From Trichoplax adhaerens (lineage: Eukaryota; Placozoa; Uniplacotomia; Trichoplacea; Trichoplacidae): a DNA stretch of 64,000 nucleotides. The DNA lies in the NCBI RefSeq assembly GCF_000150275.1, contig NW_002060954.1:896074-960073 (forward strand), in the 5' to 3' direction. The position numbers were made by a program, and so were the translations under genes. Shown piece by piece: positions 12,940 through 24,476 of the stretch (position 1 is its first letter; every line of letters starts with the position of its first letter). The notes below the pieces were generated by a model. The model made no database searches. It saw only the letters and a program-made list of their open reading frames with translations, and was not told where the DNA came from.

Positions 12940-13720
12940 TATACTGTATACTGTCTACTTTACTGTACCGTACGGTACAGTACTATGATAAGTTTAAATA
13001 CAGTAATAGTAATTAATTAAGGGATTAATTAATTAATTAATTATACTGTACAGTACAGTGTACTGTGCGCTACAGTATAATATTGTACCCAGTACTGTAC
13101 TGTACACTCACTCAGTCGGTGTCAGTGAATGGATTTTGACAAATTTAACAGCCCGAACCGATGTTAGTTCTAGTAGTTTGTGACACTGTGACACTGCACA
13201 TTGCACAACACTGCAGGCAGCATCGGCAAATGAATTAAGGACCCGGATACAGACTCCAACTAAGTTGACCGAGATAGCATGTACTGTACTGTAGTAGCCC
13301 ATACAGTACTGTAGTAGCCCATACAGTACAGTACAGTAGGTGCTATGCTGTACGCTGTACTACAGACTTAGTGTACAGTAGAGTAGTAAAAGTGCACAGC
13401 GAGATAAAATAAAAGATACAGAGTTCGTACTACCGTACAGCACAGTAGTTAGTACTGTAGCGTATAGTACTACTACTGTGAGAGTGTGAGTACCCTGCGG
13501 TAGGCTGAAGCTCTTGCAGCTGCCATGGAGTCAGCAGGTAGCAGTATGGAGAGAGGCTCTTTTACTACTGTAGTACAGGGTACAGTACAGCAGGTAGCAA
13601 TACTGTACAGTATGGAGAGAGGCTCTTTTACTAGTACTGTGTACTGTAGACTACAGTCCACGGTTCAGCGTACTGTACAGTATGTACTGTACACTAGTAC
13701 GGTCCAGTACTGGACAGTGA
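12940..13720. repeat. Large ACTGT/ACAGT palindromic cluster between DMAC2L and PNN
   Basis: The densest parts are 12945-13110, 13280-13350 and 13430-13720. Besides the pentamer units there are two short local duplications: a 20-22 base unit containing GTAGTAGCCCATACAG repeated at about 13288 and 13309, and a unit of about 22 bases containing TATGGAGAGAGGCTC at 13545 and again at 13611. Open frames over this region (13108-13302, 13473-13746) arise from the repeats. The interval ends about 60 bases before the PNN start codon. Confidence 0.85.
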
Positions 13721-13780
13721 CATGCTTTTTTAACTGGCAACACTGAGAAAGCAAAGCCACAAGCACATACGAGAAGCAGC

Positions 13781-16700
13781 ATGATGGCATCAGAATTAGA
13801 ACAAAAAGCAAGCGTCTTAAGGGAAAGGATTAAATCCGTCGATGAAAATATAAAAAAACTAACTGGTAGAGACCCATCTGAAATGAGGTATTATTACAAT
13901 ATTGTTTCACTGCAGTGTTAAAAGATTACAACTTGCAAATCAATTTACAGCATGTTGTCTTAATGTCAAAGAATCCATGACTACCACTCATTACAGTAGA
14001 CTACAGCGCTATTTCCAACTCCTGAAGATTTTATTTACCCGACGTCAGTTGAATATTCCGCGAAATAGTTTCCATGTCAATAAGATATAGATTAATTCTG
14101 CTTTTTCTGTAAACAAGCATGCTCTGAATTAGGATAACATGAAACGGATCAATTTGGGTAATTTGTCGTACAGTACATTATTAATATGTTCAAATCTAAA
14201 GCTTCCTTTTCGCTGGGCAATGAGATGCTACTTCTTGTACTTTTCAACTGGCCGCTGTACTGTACTATTGCTTTTACGTCAGTAATAACGTAACCATCCT
14301 GTAATTGACTTTTGAAGAAATCGATAAGGAAAATGAACGATGCAATACACTCATGCTGTATTCATTAGGAAATTTAGTTTTTATTCTACTGTACTGCAGT
14401 TATCCCTGATTATAGTGACACTGCATATACTTTTCAGCTTGACTAAACGTGGACTTCTACAACCTACTTTGTCTTTTGGTTTCATATTAAGCTTCGTCGC
14501 TCACCAACCTGCCTGGGATAGAAAATTGATCCCAATTAGTATAGTGATTAGAAAATAAATTTTTTCTCTGCAAGTTAAACACGGTGGCGGTAGGTACTAT
14601 AACATATCCGCCATTGTTAACTTAATAAGTACGATATACAGTATACTGTACTAGGCAAGAATCGAACTAGTTTTTCTTCGATACTATTTCATAGCCAATA
14701 TTATAATTGATGGAAATATAATAGATGGTCAAGTTCCGCCACTATGATACTTCACTTCTAAAACAGAGAAACATGTATACCAGAATAGTAATAATACTCT
14801 ATAACTTACGGATCTCAACTGTCTTTACTTCTGTAGGCAATTTCAACGACGAGGTATGCAGCGAGGAGATAATCGCAAACGGAGTTTCGCAGAGAGGTAA
14901 TAATATTGCCAGTATATACGTACACCGATTGCGCCTTTAGAGTCACACAAATCTTCTCTAGCTAGCCTTATTGAATCTGTAACGTCCGCTTCATAAGTAT
15001 TGCAATGTATTAGACGACACACACATGTACCGTATATCTGTTAGGCTACTATGCTAATGTACTGTACGTAAAGTTCTCAAATCGGGCTCGCATACTCTAG
15101 TTTGACTTTTCTATTGCTTTACAGTCCTTGAGATGTACGGTAAACAAGCAGTAAGATCATACAATGGCGGTAGCTGCTGAATCTCTAGAAAGATGCTAGT
15201 TTCAGCGTCTACTGAGATAGATGGCATGCAACGTGCCTCGATCCTTGTAATGTGTTTATGATCTACTAGTAGAGTATCACGGTACTAGAGTATGCAAAAA
15301 TACAATAATAGTAATAAAAAATAGCTATGTTTAAAATCAACTTACCTTGCGTTATCTTGCGCATTTTTATAGCGATGCCAGTAACAAATATCGTCGTGCG
15401 GATAACAGGTTTGAAAAGAAGTTATATTCAACACTAGCTATTAAAAACTATTGCAGCAAATAAATTTTCGTAAACCTCAATGAAATTTTTGGATATTTTT
15501 ACCCATCGATCTTTAAAACTTGTTATACATTGCTATATTTCGTTCAGCGGAGGTCGACGGTCTTCCTACAGACGAAGAGGCGAAGGATCATCGGATAGTG
15601 AAGCAGACGAGGATGAAGATGATGAGGAAGATAAAGTATTGCATCATTTTATATCTCATTCATATCGAGGATATAAATTAAATAAAGTAGATATGTGACT
15701 TTGGAATTACAGCATAATATTAACTTGATTAATCAGTTCATAGATTCTTATCCGGATTAATTTAACTCTATTATCCGATATTAATATAAAGTTAATAAAT
15801 AATAATAATAAATTAGGAGATTAAAGTATTATTTTTTCTCAATTGTTATCAGCCCATGATTCAATCGTCTGTTGTGGTAACAGAACAAAAAGTTTCGCGT
15901 CTGCAGAGAGATTCCGAATTAAAGGATGAAAAAAGTAAAGCAAGGTGAAAGGACATTCGCATTGATAGGATGTGAACATAAATGAAAACTACTATTTCTG
16001 AGCTCTTAACCTTTTATTATAATGAATGTGGCATGTATTTAGGAATCGTCGCATGTTCGGTGCTCTACTAATGGGAACGCTACAGAAATTTAAAAATGAG
16101 TCCCAAGAACGCTCTGAAAAGGTGTTCTATCTTATCAAAGCACTAATACGAATTGCAGGAAAATTTTCAATCAAAGCATTTCCTTACTATTTCTATTTTC
16201 TTGTTATTACTCTCTAGGAGATCAAAAGAGCAATCATTGAGGAGAAGTTAGAAACTGCTCAAAGAGAAGAAAAAGAAAAAATAACAGCAGAACGACGCGA
16301 ATTGTACAGTAAAAGAAGAAGTGAACAAGCCGAGTTGAGAGATATTGAAAGGAAACTAGAAAGGATTGAAATGGTTAGTCTTTTTCATCATATTTTAAGA
16401 AACAGCTTTCACTTACAAATGTCCTTATTACTAATATTTGGCAGGAAAAGAGAATGCAAGATTATTACAATGATTTAGGTATATTTATCAAAACTAAAAC
16501 TTCTCCGCAGTTATTTTATCTTCCTGCTGAGCATAACGATAAAACCCGAGAACTATTAGAAAGTTCGAACAAAGAAATACAAGGTATTTTCTGTATTGCA
16601 AGAAGTATTTCAACTACGAATGTCATTCCTTAACTTTGTATAAATTACTTGTGAACAGAACTGCATTCTAGTCGCCTCAAAGAACTAGAAGATCACGAGG

Positions 16701-16939
16701 CAAACATTCAAAAATTGATTGCAGAACGTCGTAGACGTAACGCCGAAGGAGCAGCTATGGATGTTGCTGAAGAAAAACATTTGCAGGAGGATATAGATGA
16801 CAAAACGAAAACTATGGACGAAAATAACGATGGAAATGATAATTCTATGGACGTAGAAAAAGCTAACGAAGTCACTGAAGATAGAGAGGACGCAAATACG
16901 GAAGAAAAGAATGACGACGTGGAAATGAATGAGGTATAA
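13781..16939 (+). CDS. PNN: Pinin, splicing- and desmosome-associated protein
   Basis: Eight exons, 13781-13887, 14837-14896, 15548-15635, 15853-15944, 16043-16121, 16218-16373, 16445-16583 and 16659-16939, encode 333 residues. The N-terminus has VDENIKKLTGRDPSEMR, essentially the human pinin start. Exon 5 has NRRMFGALLMGTLQKFKNES, the pinin/SDK core. Exons 6-7 form a long coiled coil rich in Glu/Arg, then KTKTSPQLFYLPAEHN, another pinin-specific block. Pinin binds the exon junction complex periphery (RNPS1, ACIN1) and modulates splicing. The product is less than half the human length: it stops after an acidic tail and lacks the Ser/Arg-rich C-terminus. The stop overlaps a possible donor (GAG|GTATAA), but I see no RS-encoding exon downstream. 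Two in-frame ATGs start the gene; either could be used. Confidence 0.95.
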
Positions 16940-18238
16940 AATTAGTCAGGTTGTATTATAAGGTAATTTTGGACATTTGTATTGATATTATTGGTGTAGC
17001 AGGTCAATTGGTGTCTAATTTTAAGTTATATCCGAACAATCGTTTTACCTTTCGTGGGTAATGTTGTTATACACTTAATGATGCGTAAATTCCATCAGCT
17101 GCTGTTCTACAAATTTATGATGTGGATTATAACTCTTTCTACTCGGAACATTTTTATCTGGTGTTGTGTACTGTACGTTCTAAGTTCGATACGATGTTAT
17201 GAGATGATAAGTCGATTCATATATTAGAGTAGTATACAATCTTGATGGCATTTTGTCATTGTAAATTGAAAAGAAATATATTGCATTATGGATATCAAAT
17301 AAATGCATTATAGAATGATTATTTTGAAAATGATCCACTTAAGTAATTTATGAACTATCATATACTGTAGTAATCGAAATAAGCTAAGAGCGTTGATGTA
17401 ATGTTTGATAGCTGGATACGTTATCCGCTCGTAGTTTTGGTGATTTTGAGCACACTGCCCCAATTTTTATATCTGGTCACTAACGACGCAATTAGACTAA
17501 GTTAATCGTCCCGTGCAGTTATGAGAAATTCTTATTGGAATATAATACAGCACTTAAACATGATTAGGGGAAATTATAACAATTAGAAGATCATAAAATC
17601 ACTAACTATCACATGTGAAATAAATTTTTACATGCATACGAGCCTACTTATTAAGATGGATCAGTTGTTGTCTGTATATACATATATATATATACTGTAT
17701 ATACCTGTGATTTTAAAGGACGGGAATTGTAAAATATCAATTTGTACATAGCTACAAATTGTGTTAATACAATTACGTATCTTCACGTATGCATTGGTAT
17801 CATTGCTTGAATCTTTTTCACGTACATCTGTAGTGCTCTTGCGATCGACTCCTACGTACAGTATTTTGCATTACAGTTAACTTTAGTATACCATAGATCA
17901 AAAAGACACAATCCACAGAAATAAATGTATACATGTATACTATAGCTGCAACGAGATGCTATTTTTATGGCAATAGACTTAATACAAAAATTTTAACTAC
18001 TCTCTCTAGTGTCGCATTTTTTCTCTTTCAGTCAAACCAAAGAATATAAAACTTTATTAGATACTAATTATCATATGGTATCATATTTCTATTTACATAC
18101 GCGCAAAATGTTATACAGAAGTATGGATTAATTTATGTACATTAATCAATATATCGTAACAACTTCTTATATGACAATATGTACCAAAATATAACATGAT
18201 TGGATTAGAAAAATTTGGCAGGCAAGCAATAATAAATT
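16940..18238. other. Convergent interval PNN / carboxypeptidase
   Basis: AT-rich spacer between two 3' ends, likely their untranslated regions. It holds a short TA-rich run near 17675-17700 and a single GTACTGTAC match near 17167. There is no dense palindromic cluster and no recognisable gene. Confidence 0.5.
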
Positions 18239-21200
18239 TTAGCCAAACCAAGTTTTACCCAATCTACAAAGTCTGGATTTTTCCTTTCTAATGCAGTATT
18301 TGAACTTGCCGACAATAAAACGTTTTTTATCTCTATAATAAATTCCAAATAGTATGATCAATATAAATGCGGTACACAGTAGGAAGGTGTTAAAATGATT
18401 TGCTGAATATACGCCGCTATTTATAAATTCCTTCCATCCTTGGGCGACCTATTCATTTGGAAAGAAACGTTACGTATGCTTTTACTAAATTCGAATTCCA
18501 TAATACCTTACAATTTCTGTATATTTATCAGTATAGTATAAAATTAATATAATAACGATATGTATTCAGTATAACAGTAAGTTATACGAATGCCCACTTT
18601 GCTCATTACGAATAGATAAGTAATAACATGTAATTAAGGCAATATACGTTGGTGCATTAAACCTTTGAGCTAACAATACTGTATGATGATTCGCAATCAA
18701 TCAACTCATTGTATCACGGGTATTTACATTAGCATTGGCTTAAATTATTTAATAATACTGTAGTAGTAATTTAAACTTGAAAGGATTCTCCTAATCTATA
18801 AATCATCTCATGTTATACATACCTTGAAGTTAAAATTCTGTTCTTCTTGGTTTACTTGATCAATCATGCCGGACATTTGTGAATGAACTTGCAAGCTATT
18901 GTCATATAAATTGAGTTTTGCATCAAAAAGATGCTTGTTTTGATTTCTTTGCAGCTTTTTTTGAATTAGGCTAGTTAATCCAGCCACAAAAATTGGATAA
19001 ATGGATTCTAAAGCAGCCTAAATATCGTAGAGGTTAAAATTTTATATTTATTTATTAGAACTTGTGAAACTATTATTGATAATAAGGTGTGACTTTAGTG
19101 TCTAATGCTTAAAATGCAAGTGAAAAAGAGGTAATAAACCTAGTAGGCTAATACCTTTAGATCTTGAGAGTGAGGATTAAACAAATCGAAGCAGCGCTTA
19201 TTTGAATTATCACCATTACCCCACAACTCGATGGCGAATGAGAAGGGGATCTATTCATATGATATGAATAAATATTAACAGTAAATATCGTACTACTATA
19301 AGTTACACGATATCTCTGCTGCTATTGATAGCATCGAGCTAACTTTTATTATCCTCATAATATCCTCTATTAAAATTTATCTGCACCCACTGGTATTACT
19401 AGTTAAAAATGATTTATTAAATTTTTATTTTAAATCATTTATCTTTATCCCTACATTTCGTTTCCCTGCCATATAATCAAACACCGTACCATCAGCAGCA
19501 TAGTCATTTAAGTCGTACGCATGGCCGTATGTAAATTTAGAAGCACTGCTCTTAGCCATTATTGAGGCCAATTTCAGCTGTTCTTTAATATTTGCGGGCT
19601 TTCGACCTATTTTCTGGGACATACTGTCTGCAAAAATAATACCATTAATATGTTTATGCATTTAGCAATTGGCTTAGTGTAGTAAATCACACTGTGCCAT
19701 CGATTAATTAGAATTTAGTAACCTATGCTTGAAACTCATTCGATATTACTTAGGACGTGGGTACAATTTCAGAACGACTCACTACACTTTCATACTGTGT
19801 TCATACTGGTTAATTGTGAAAGACATTTTTATCGTTATTACTTTTGTGTTAGACGTAGAAGACATGGTCTACGTTGGAAAAACTGAGAAAAAATTAGCTA
19901 TGGTACAGTATAAGTATCGTATGGGGGACCAATGTAACCTAGCACGTTTGATAGAAAAATCTCTCATTCAACTACTGTATAATTATTATATCGAAATTAG
20001 TACGATACTTACCGGAATATGGTACGTATATATGCTTAATACCAGCATGTAGAGAGAAGAAAGCATCAAATTCGTATTGACTTGTTAAATCAAGCAAGAC
20101 GTTGCATTCTGGTTCTAATTGATTAAGACGTTAAAAGTATTAAAGAATGAAAACAAAAAGACTTCATATTATTTTTGGTAATCTGTGTAATAATTTAACC
20201 ATAAAAACAGGTAAACATGGAATATAACAAATTCACAATTACGTTTACCATTAATCCTGAAATCAAGTTTAAGCCTTTCACTAGTATCGCATTATATCAA
20301 TTCAAGTAAAATATCTGGGATGATAACATCTCCTCGAGCTCGTAATTGAGTAATGTATCTTAATCCTTGACTTTGTATAACTCCTATACACGATATATTG
20401 TACAAACCGAGCTTCCGACACCCCTAATCGTACATATAGCTAAATTACTTGGTATATGCATGAGCTAACTCTAAGGACGAGGTGATATCTTGAAAGCAAT
20501 AGCGAACTATAGCTACCTAGCACAGGGCGATATCACATAGCTGGTATAATAGTCATACTGTTAACAGCTAGTTTAAGTTGAAAATTATAATACTTTTAAT
20601 AAATGCAGAACTAACATGCAATTTCAGGCTCTACTTAGCATAATAGTATTTCATATTAACATCGATTTGCATATTCATTTATTATTTTTAATTTCGTTAA
20701 CTGTAAAGAATATTTAGTTATGGTGTCATAAATTAGATTTAATAAAGAGATTTTGCATCAAATTAATTATCGGTTTCTATTCGAATTAAATCATTTTTAT
20801 CGAGAATATTACATTAACCTATGACAAATGGAGCGTAGATAATTTTTGTTAGTTAAGCTTATACTAATTTCTTAAAGTGGTTTTACCACCTAGAACCATG
20901 CATGCATAATATTTTACCAGTACATCAAAATTTAGCACTTGATATAAAAAATACAAGTTGCAACACAGTTAGGTTGCGGCTCTGCGACTTTCATTGGTGA
21001 AGGTTTGCCCTACATGTAACTCTACCTGATTGATGTTGCATATCGACCAAATAGAAAGTATCAATTTTAATTTACCTGAGAAAGAATGTGGACCGCGATA
21101 TTCTTCATCTTCCTTATTACTGGAACTGCCGCTTCCACCAAATTGCCATTCAAAATTTCTATTTAAATCTACTCCAGTACTAGTACCTCTCCAACAATAA

Positions 21201-21769
21201 TTTCGAGTTCGTTCCGCATACTTGCGACCATCAGGATTCAACATTACGATAATAAATAGATCTACGTAAGTTAAAATGTAATGACTGAAGCGATAGGCAG
21301 CATTATCCATTGGCCTTTTATCACCGCTATGTTTTAATCCATTGGTTATATTGGTTAGCAAGAAAATGACACTTTCCGTTGGAATCAGTTCTCTTGCATG
21401 TTCGCCGCTAGATATTAAAAGTTTTACTCTTTTTTTACTACTGTCATTCCTCCAGTAATTTGTAATGTTTTGTTTTTTTAGATGAGTGAAGTTAGTAACA
21501 CGTACTAATAGCTGTGGTTCGCCTAAACGAGAGACATAAGATAAATCCAGTCTAATATAGTCTTTGAAATTATCAGCCAAGGTTATTATAAGTTCCTTGG
21601 TAGTTTTATAATTATGATAAATATTATAATCCGGATAGTATAATTCTTGTCTAGGTTTAACATCGCCACATTCAGCTAGGTAAGGGTGGAAGCCTTTCAC
21701 ATCGATTTTTAAAAGTACTATCGTTAACAATAATAAAATGCTGGATCTAATCGATTGAATTAAAATCAT
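18239..21769 (-). CDS. Membrane-anchored M14-family zinc carboxypeptidase
   Basis: Six exons, 21076-21769, 20013-20114, 19455-19627, 19155-19250, 18823-19017 and 18239-18448, give 489 residues in frame. Residues 1-26 form a signal peptide with a leucine-rich core. The catalytic set is complete: HARE gives zinc ligands His124 and Glu127; NPDG at 178-181 and DLNRNF at 201-206 form the substrate-binding segment; SLHAG gives the third zinc ligand His254; and FAIELWG gives catalytic Glu331. Spacing matches carboxypeptidase A. A hydrophobic helix at about 441-458 followed by a basic tail of about 30 residues predicts a type I membrane protein with an extracellular or luminal active site. The CWRGTSTGVDLNRNF segment reminds me more of plant and protist members than of vertebrate CPA/CPN groups, but I cannot confirm this. 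Substrate unknown. Confidence 0.92.
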
Positions 21770-24065
21770 CTTTTTCTTCTTTCACAGATTTGTGCTGCAG
21801 CACACAAAATATGATCGCAACAGATCCAACGGACTACATGGAACTTCTCAGTATCCGGCAAGGTTCTTAATGTTTAATTGAAATATTCGACTACAAGTTG
21901 ATTAGCTTACCCTATCAGTTTTCCAATATTCAACGGCTTACTAGTTAAATGTAATTGTAAACCAAGTAACAGTTTACGCGTACACTAAAAAGCTACCGTA
22001 GTGTTTCAATGCAATATCTACCTTCACGTTGATATTATAATTTTTAGCAGGTGTAAAAAAAATTTCGAAGCTTACACTTCCCTCTATCTATACCAGATAG
22101 CAATATACTATACATCAAATAAATAATATATTGATTAACAGCTATGTATGGTTAAGCGTTATTTGTTTAACTTTATTTATTTACTGTATGTCGAAGCTGA
22201 TCCTGAATGCTACTTGTTACTTATAAACTCTACTACTGCTACACGAATAGTATACAGTATATTAATCTGTATACAAATAACGTACGGTACGGCATATTAA
22301 TTATAGCAGTATATAATTATGATATAAAATGACCTTCAATGTGGTTGTCAATAATAATATATTAATACGATTGTATTAGTATGCAGCCGCAGTCGGTAAG
22401 GTTAAAAACTAGCTATTGTTATTAAATCATTATCATTACATTATAATAAACTTCAACATTGAGAGCTTAATACATACAAGAAAGCTTTTGTATTATTAAA
22501 TGAATTCGGTCTAGTTCCAACTGTCCGGTACTGTAAATAAGAATCTAATTTATTCCGTGTTTTTTAATATCCTTTTATGTACAGTACTGTAATAAAAAGG
22601 GTCAATAGACTAAGCTGGAAATTTATTTCTGCGAGCCTGTAGAAAACTAGACGTTTTAAGTACAGTCGTAGCTTTCTGTACATGGATAATTAAAAATCTA
22701 CGCTTGAATTATACCGTACTTGCAGAGGTTTTATACGCCCCTCTTTTTTCTTACAAGTCCTTGACTAATAATAACATAAGGCGTGGAGGATCTACAAAGA
22801 TTTTAGCCTTCGAACATAAAAATTACGTTAAATAATTTAGTTTAAATAGTGAGGTAAAATTTGTAGCATCAGTAACTTTATTCGTGTATTTTTTAAAATA
22901 ATTAAATTGTAATAACAATTACAGCTATTGTGATATGACGGTTAATGATGTATAATCGTGCAAGGTGTATGCACATATTGCACATGGTACTGCAAACCAT
23001 ATTAACAAAAAATGAAGAAAAATGCGCTGTACAGTAATTTAACGGACTGATAAATGCTAACTTTGCAAATTCTTTCTCTACTCCATTATCAATCGTAAGT
23101 GCATATCTCAATTTGTTCTTTAAGGTGGAAAAATGAAGTGTGATGACGTCCATTACGTGATTAAATAAGTAATTAATAACTACTGCACGAGGTTTATACA
23201 TACAACAGTAAAATTTACGATAGGTGAAAGATGATAGGTAGAGAACTCGTCTACTGTGCAAATAAGTGTACAGCCAGCACTGAATACAATAGGATCGTTC
23301 AGAATTAGCTAAAGTTATGTTTTTAGTCCTCAGCATCGATATTCTAACGACTGCAGTATTAGGCACGATGCCAGCAAAGTATAGTATGCACACTCTAAGC
23401 TAACTTTAATTTAATCAGGCTTTCATGATTTGTAGACATCAAGTCGTTAATTCTCTGGACATAAAAATATCTATATATTTAATTAAAACCATGGCTTCTT
23501 CTAGTTTTGAAGTGCAGCATAATGCAACATTCAGTACAGCGTAATGATGTGCATTGCTCAATTTTTTTTATTCTAAAAGCCGTCTTGCTTTGGCTAGCAA
23601 GTTCATTTTACGACGATTGCAGTTAAGTTGGCGCCGAAACTACAAGTCAGTCGTATGCAAATGTGCTTACAGCTGATTTAGAATAAACAATATCGCGCAT
23701 CTTAATTAACTTAGCTCCTGCTTTATTAATTGTAATTGCAATCATCATAGCTCGACTTTCCTGGAGTGAGAAATTGCGATTGTAACAGCTTTCAGAATAG
23801 AAGAAAATTTAGGCACCTACAGTGTTTGGATACGAATACACCAGAAGTCTGCATGTACAGTACTATTAGGTGGAACGTCTAGTGATAGACTTGTCAAATT
23901 TCTCTGTAGTGTGCTGTATTATATTTATTCGAGTGATTTATTACTATTTCATTGTCAAGTCAAAAGCCGGTTTAGGCTACCTTAAGATATTACTGTACTC
24001 TCCTTAACTAGGCATATAATTGCGCCATCGTTAAGTCGTAGAACAGTATAAACGTTTCTAGGCAA

Positions 24066-24102
24066 CCCTGTACACTGTACACTCAGTGTACAGTGTACAG
24101 GG
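24066..24102. repeat. Perfect inverted repeat, 18-base arms, 1-base loop
   Basis: Positions 24066-24083 and 24085-24102 are exact reverse complements built from CTGTACACTGTACAC-type units, with one central base. It sits 375 bases upstream of the TRMT61B start codon, at the edge of a block of ACTGT/ACAGT units reaching about 24230. In single-stranded DNA or RNA it would form a perfect hairpin. Confidence 0.9.
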
Positions 24103-24113
24103 TGTCTTTACAA

Positions 24114-24374
24114 GTTGATCAACGGTTAACAGCATGATACTAGACGCAAAGCAGCAAACTGTACAGTACTGTACACTACAGAACTGTACTGTACGCCTGT
24201 ACTGTACTGTGTATGTCTTTACAAGTACTGAAGGACAGACTGACTGAGACAGCGCAAAGCTCAGAGTCCCCTGTTGGAGGAAAATACTCATGCAAAATGA
24301 ATAAATTTTAGTACAGCTGCTGCAAGGTGTGCGTTGATCAACGGTTAACAGCATGATAGTAGACGCAAAGCAGC
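24114..24374. repeat. Pair of 42-base direct repeats in the TRMT61B 5' flank
   Basis: The 42-base unit starting GTTGATCAACGGTTAACAGC occurs at 24114-24155 and again at 24333-24374, differing at one base. The copies are 219 bases apart. Their shared start GTTGATCAAC is itself a 10-base palindrome, and GTTAAC is another. They flank ACTGT/ACAGT units, so the block has grown by duplication. Confidence 0.85.
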
Positions 24375-24476
24375 GAAATACTCAACCTTAACATTCAAAA
24401 TGATTGTAGTTGATATAGATTAATCGTAGTAAGTGATTAATTATACTGTAATTAGTAGTAGTAGAGGGAATCTAGA

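Larger units (their letters stand above)
21770..24476. other. Divergent interval carboxypeptidase / TRMT61B
   Basis: This 2.7 kb spacer is mostly AT-rich with scattered GTAC palindromes (for example 22250-22300). A dense repeat block lies at 24060-24370, close to the TRMT61B start. A 163-codon open frame at 22902-23393 on the minus strand has no signal peptide, domain or splice support, and I do not accept it as a gene. Confidence 0.5.

Noticed and set aside
12945-13110. GTAC palindromes as steroid-receptor or copper-response elements
   Set aside because: TGTACA and GTAC resemble those sites, but the repeat is a regular pentamer array without the required spacing, so the simpler description is a repeat family.
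19729-20052. 107-codon plus-strand frame
   Set aside because: Lies in introns and antisense to an exon of the carboxypeptidase gene; no recognisable domain.
22902-23393. 163-codon open frame on the minus strand
   Set aside because: Longest unassigned frame in the window, but Ile/Cys/Tyr-rich AT-derived composition, no domain, no splice support, and it lies in a repeat-bearing intergenic interval.
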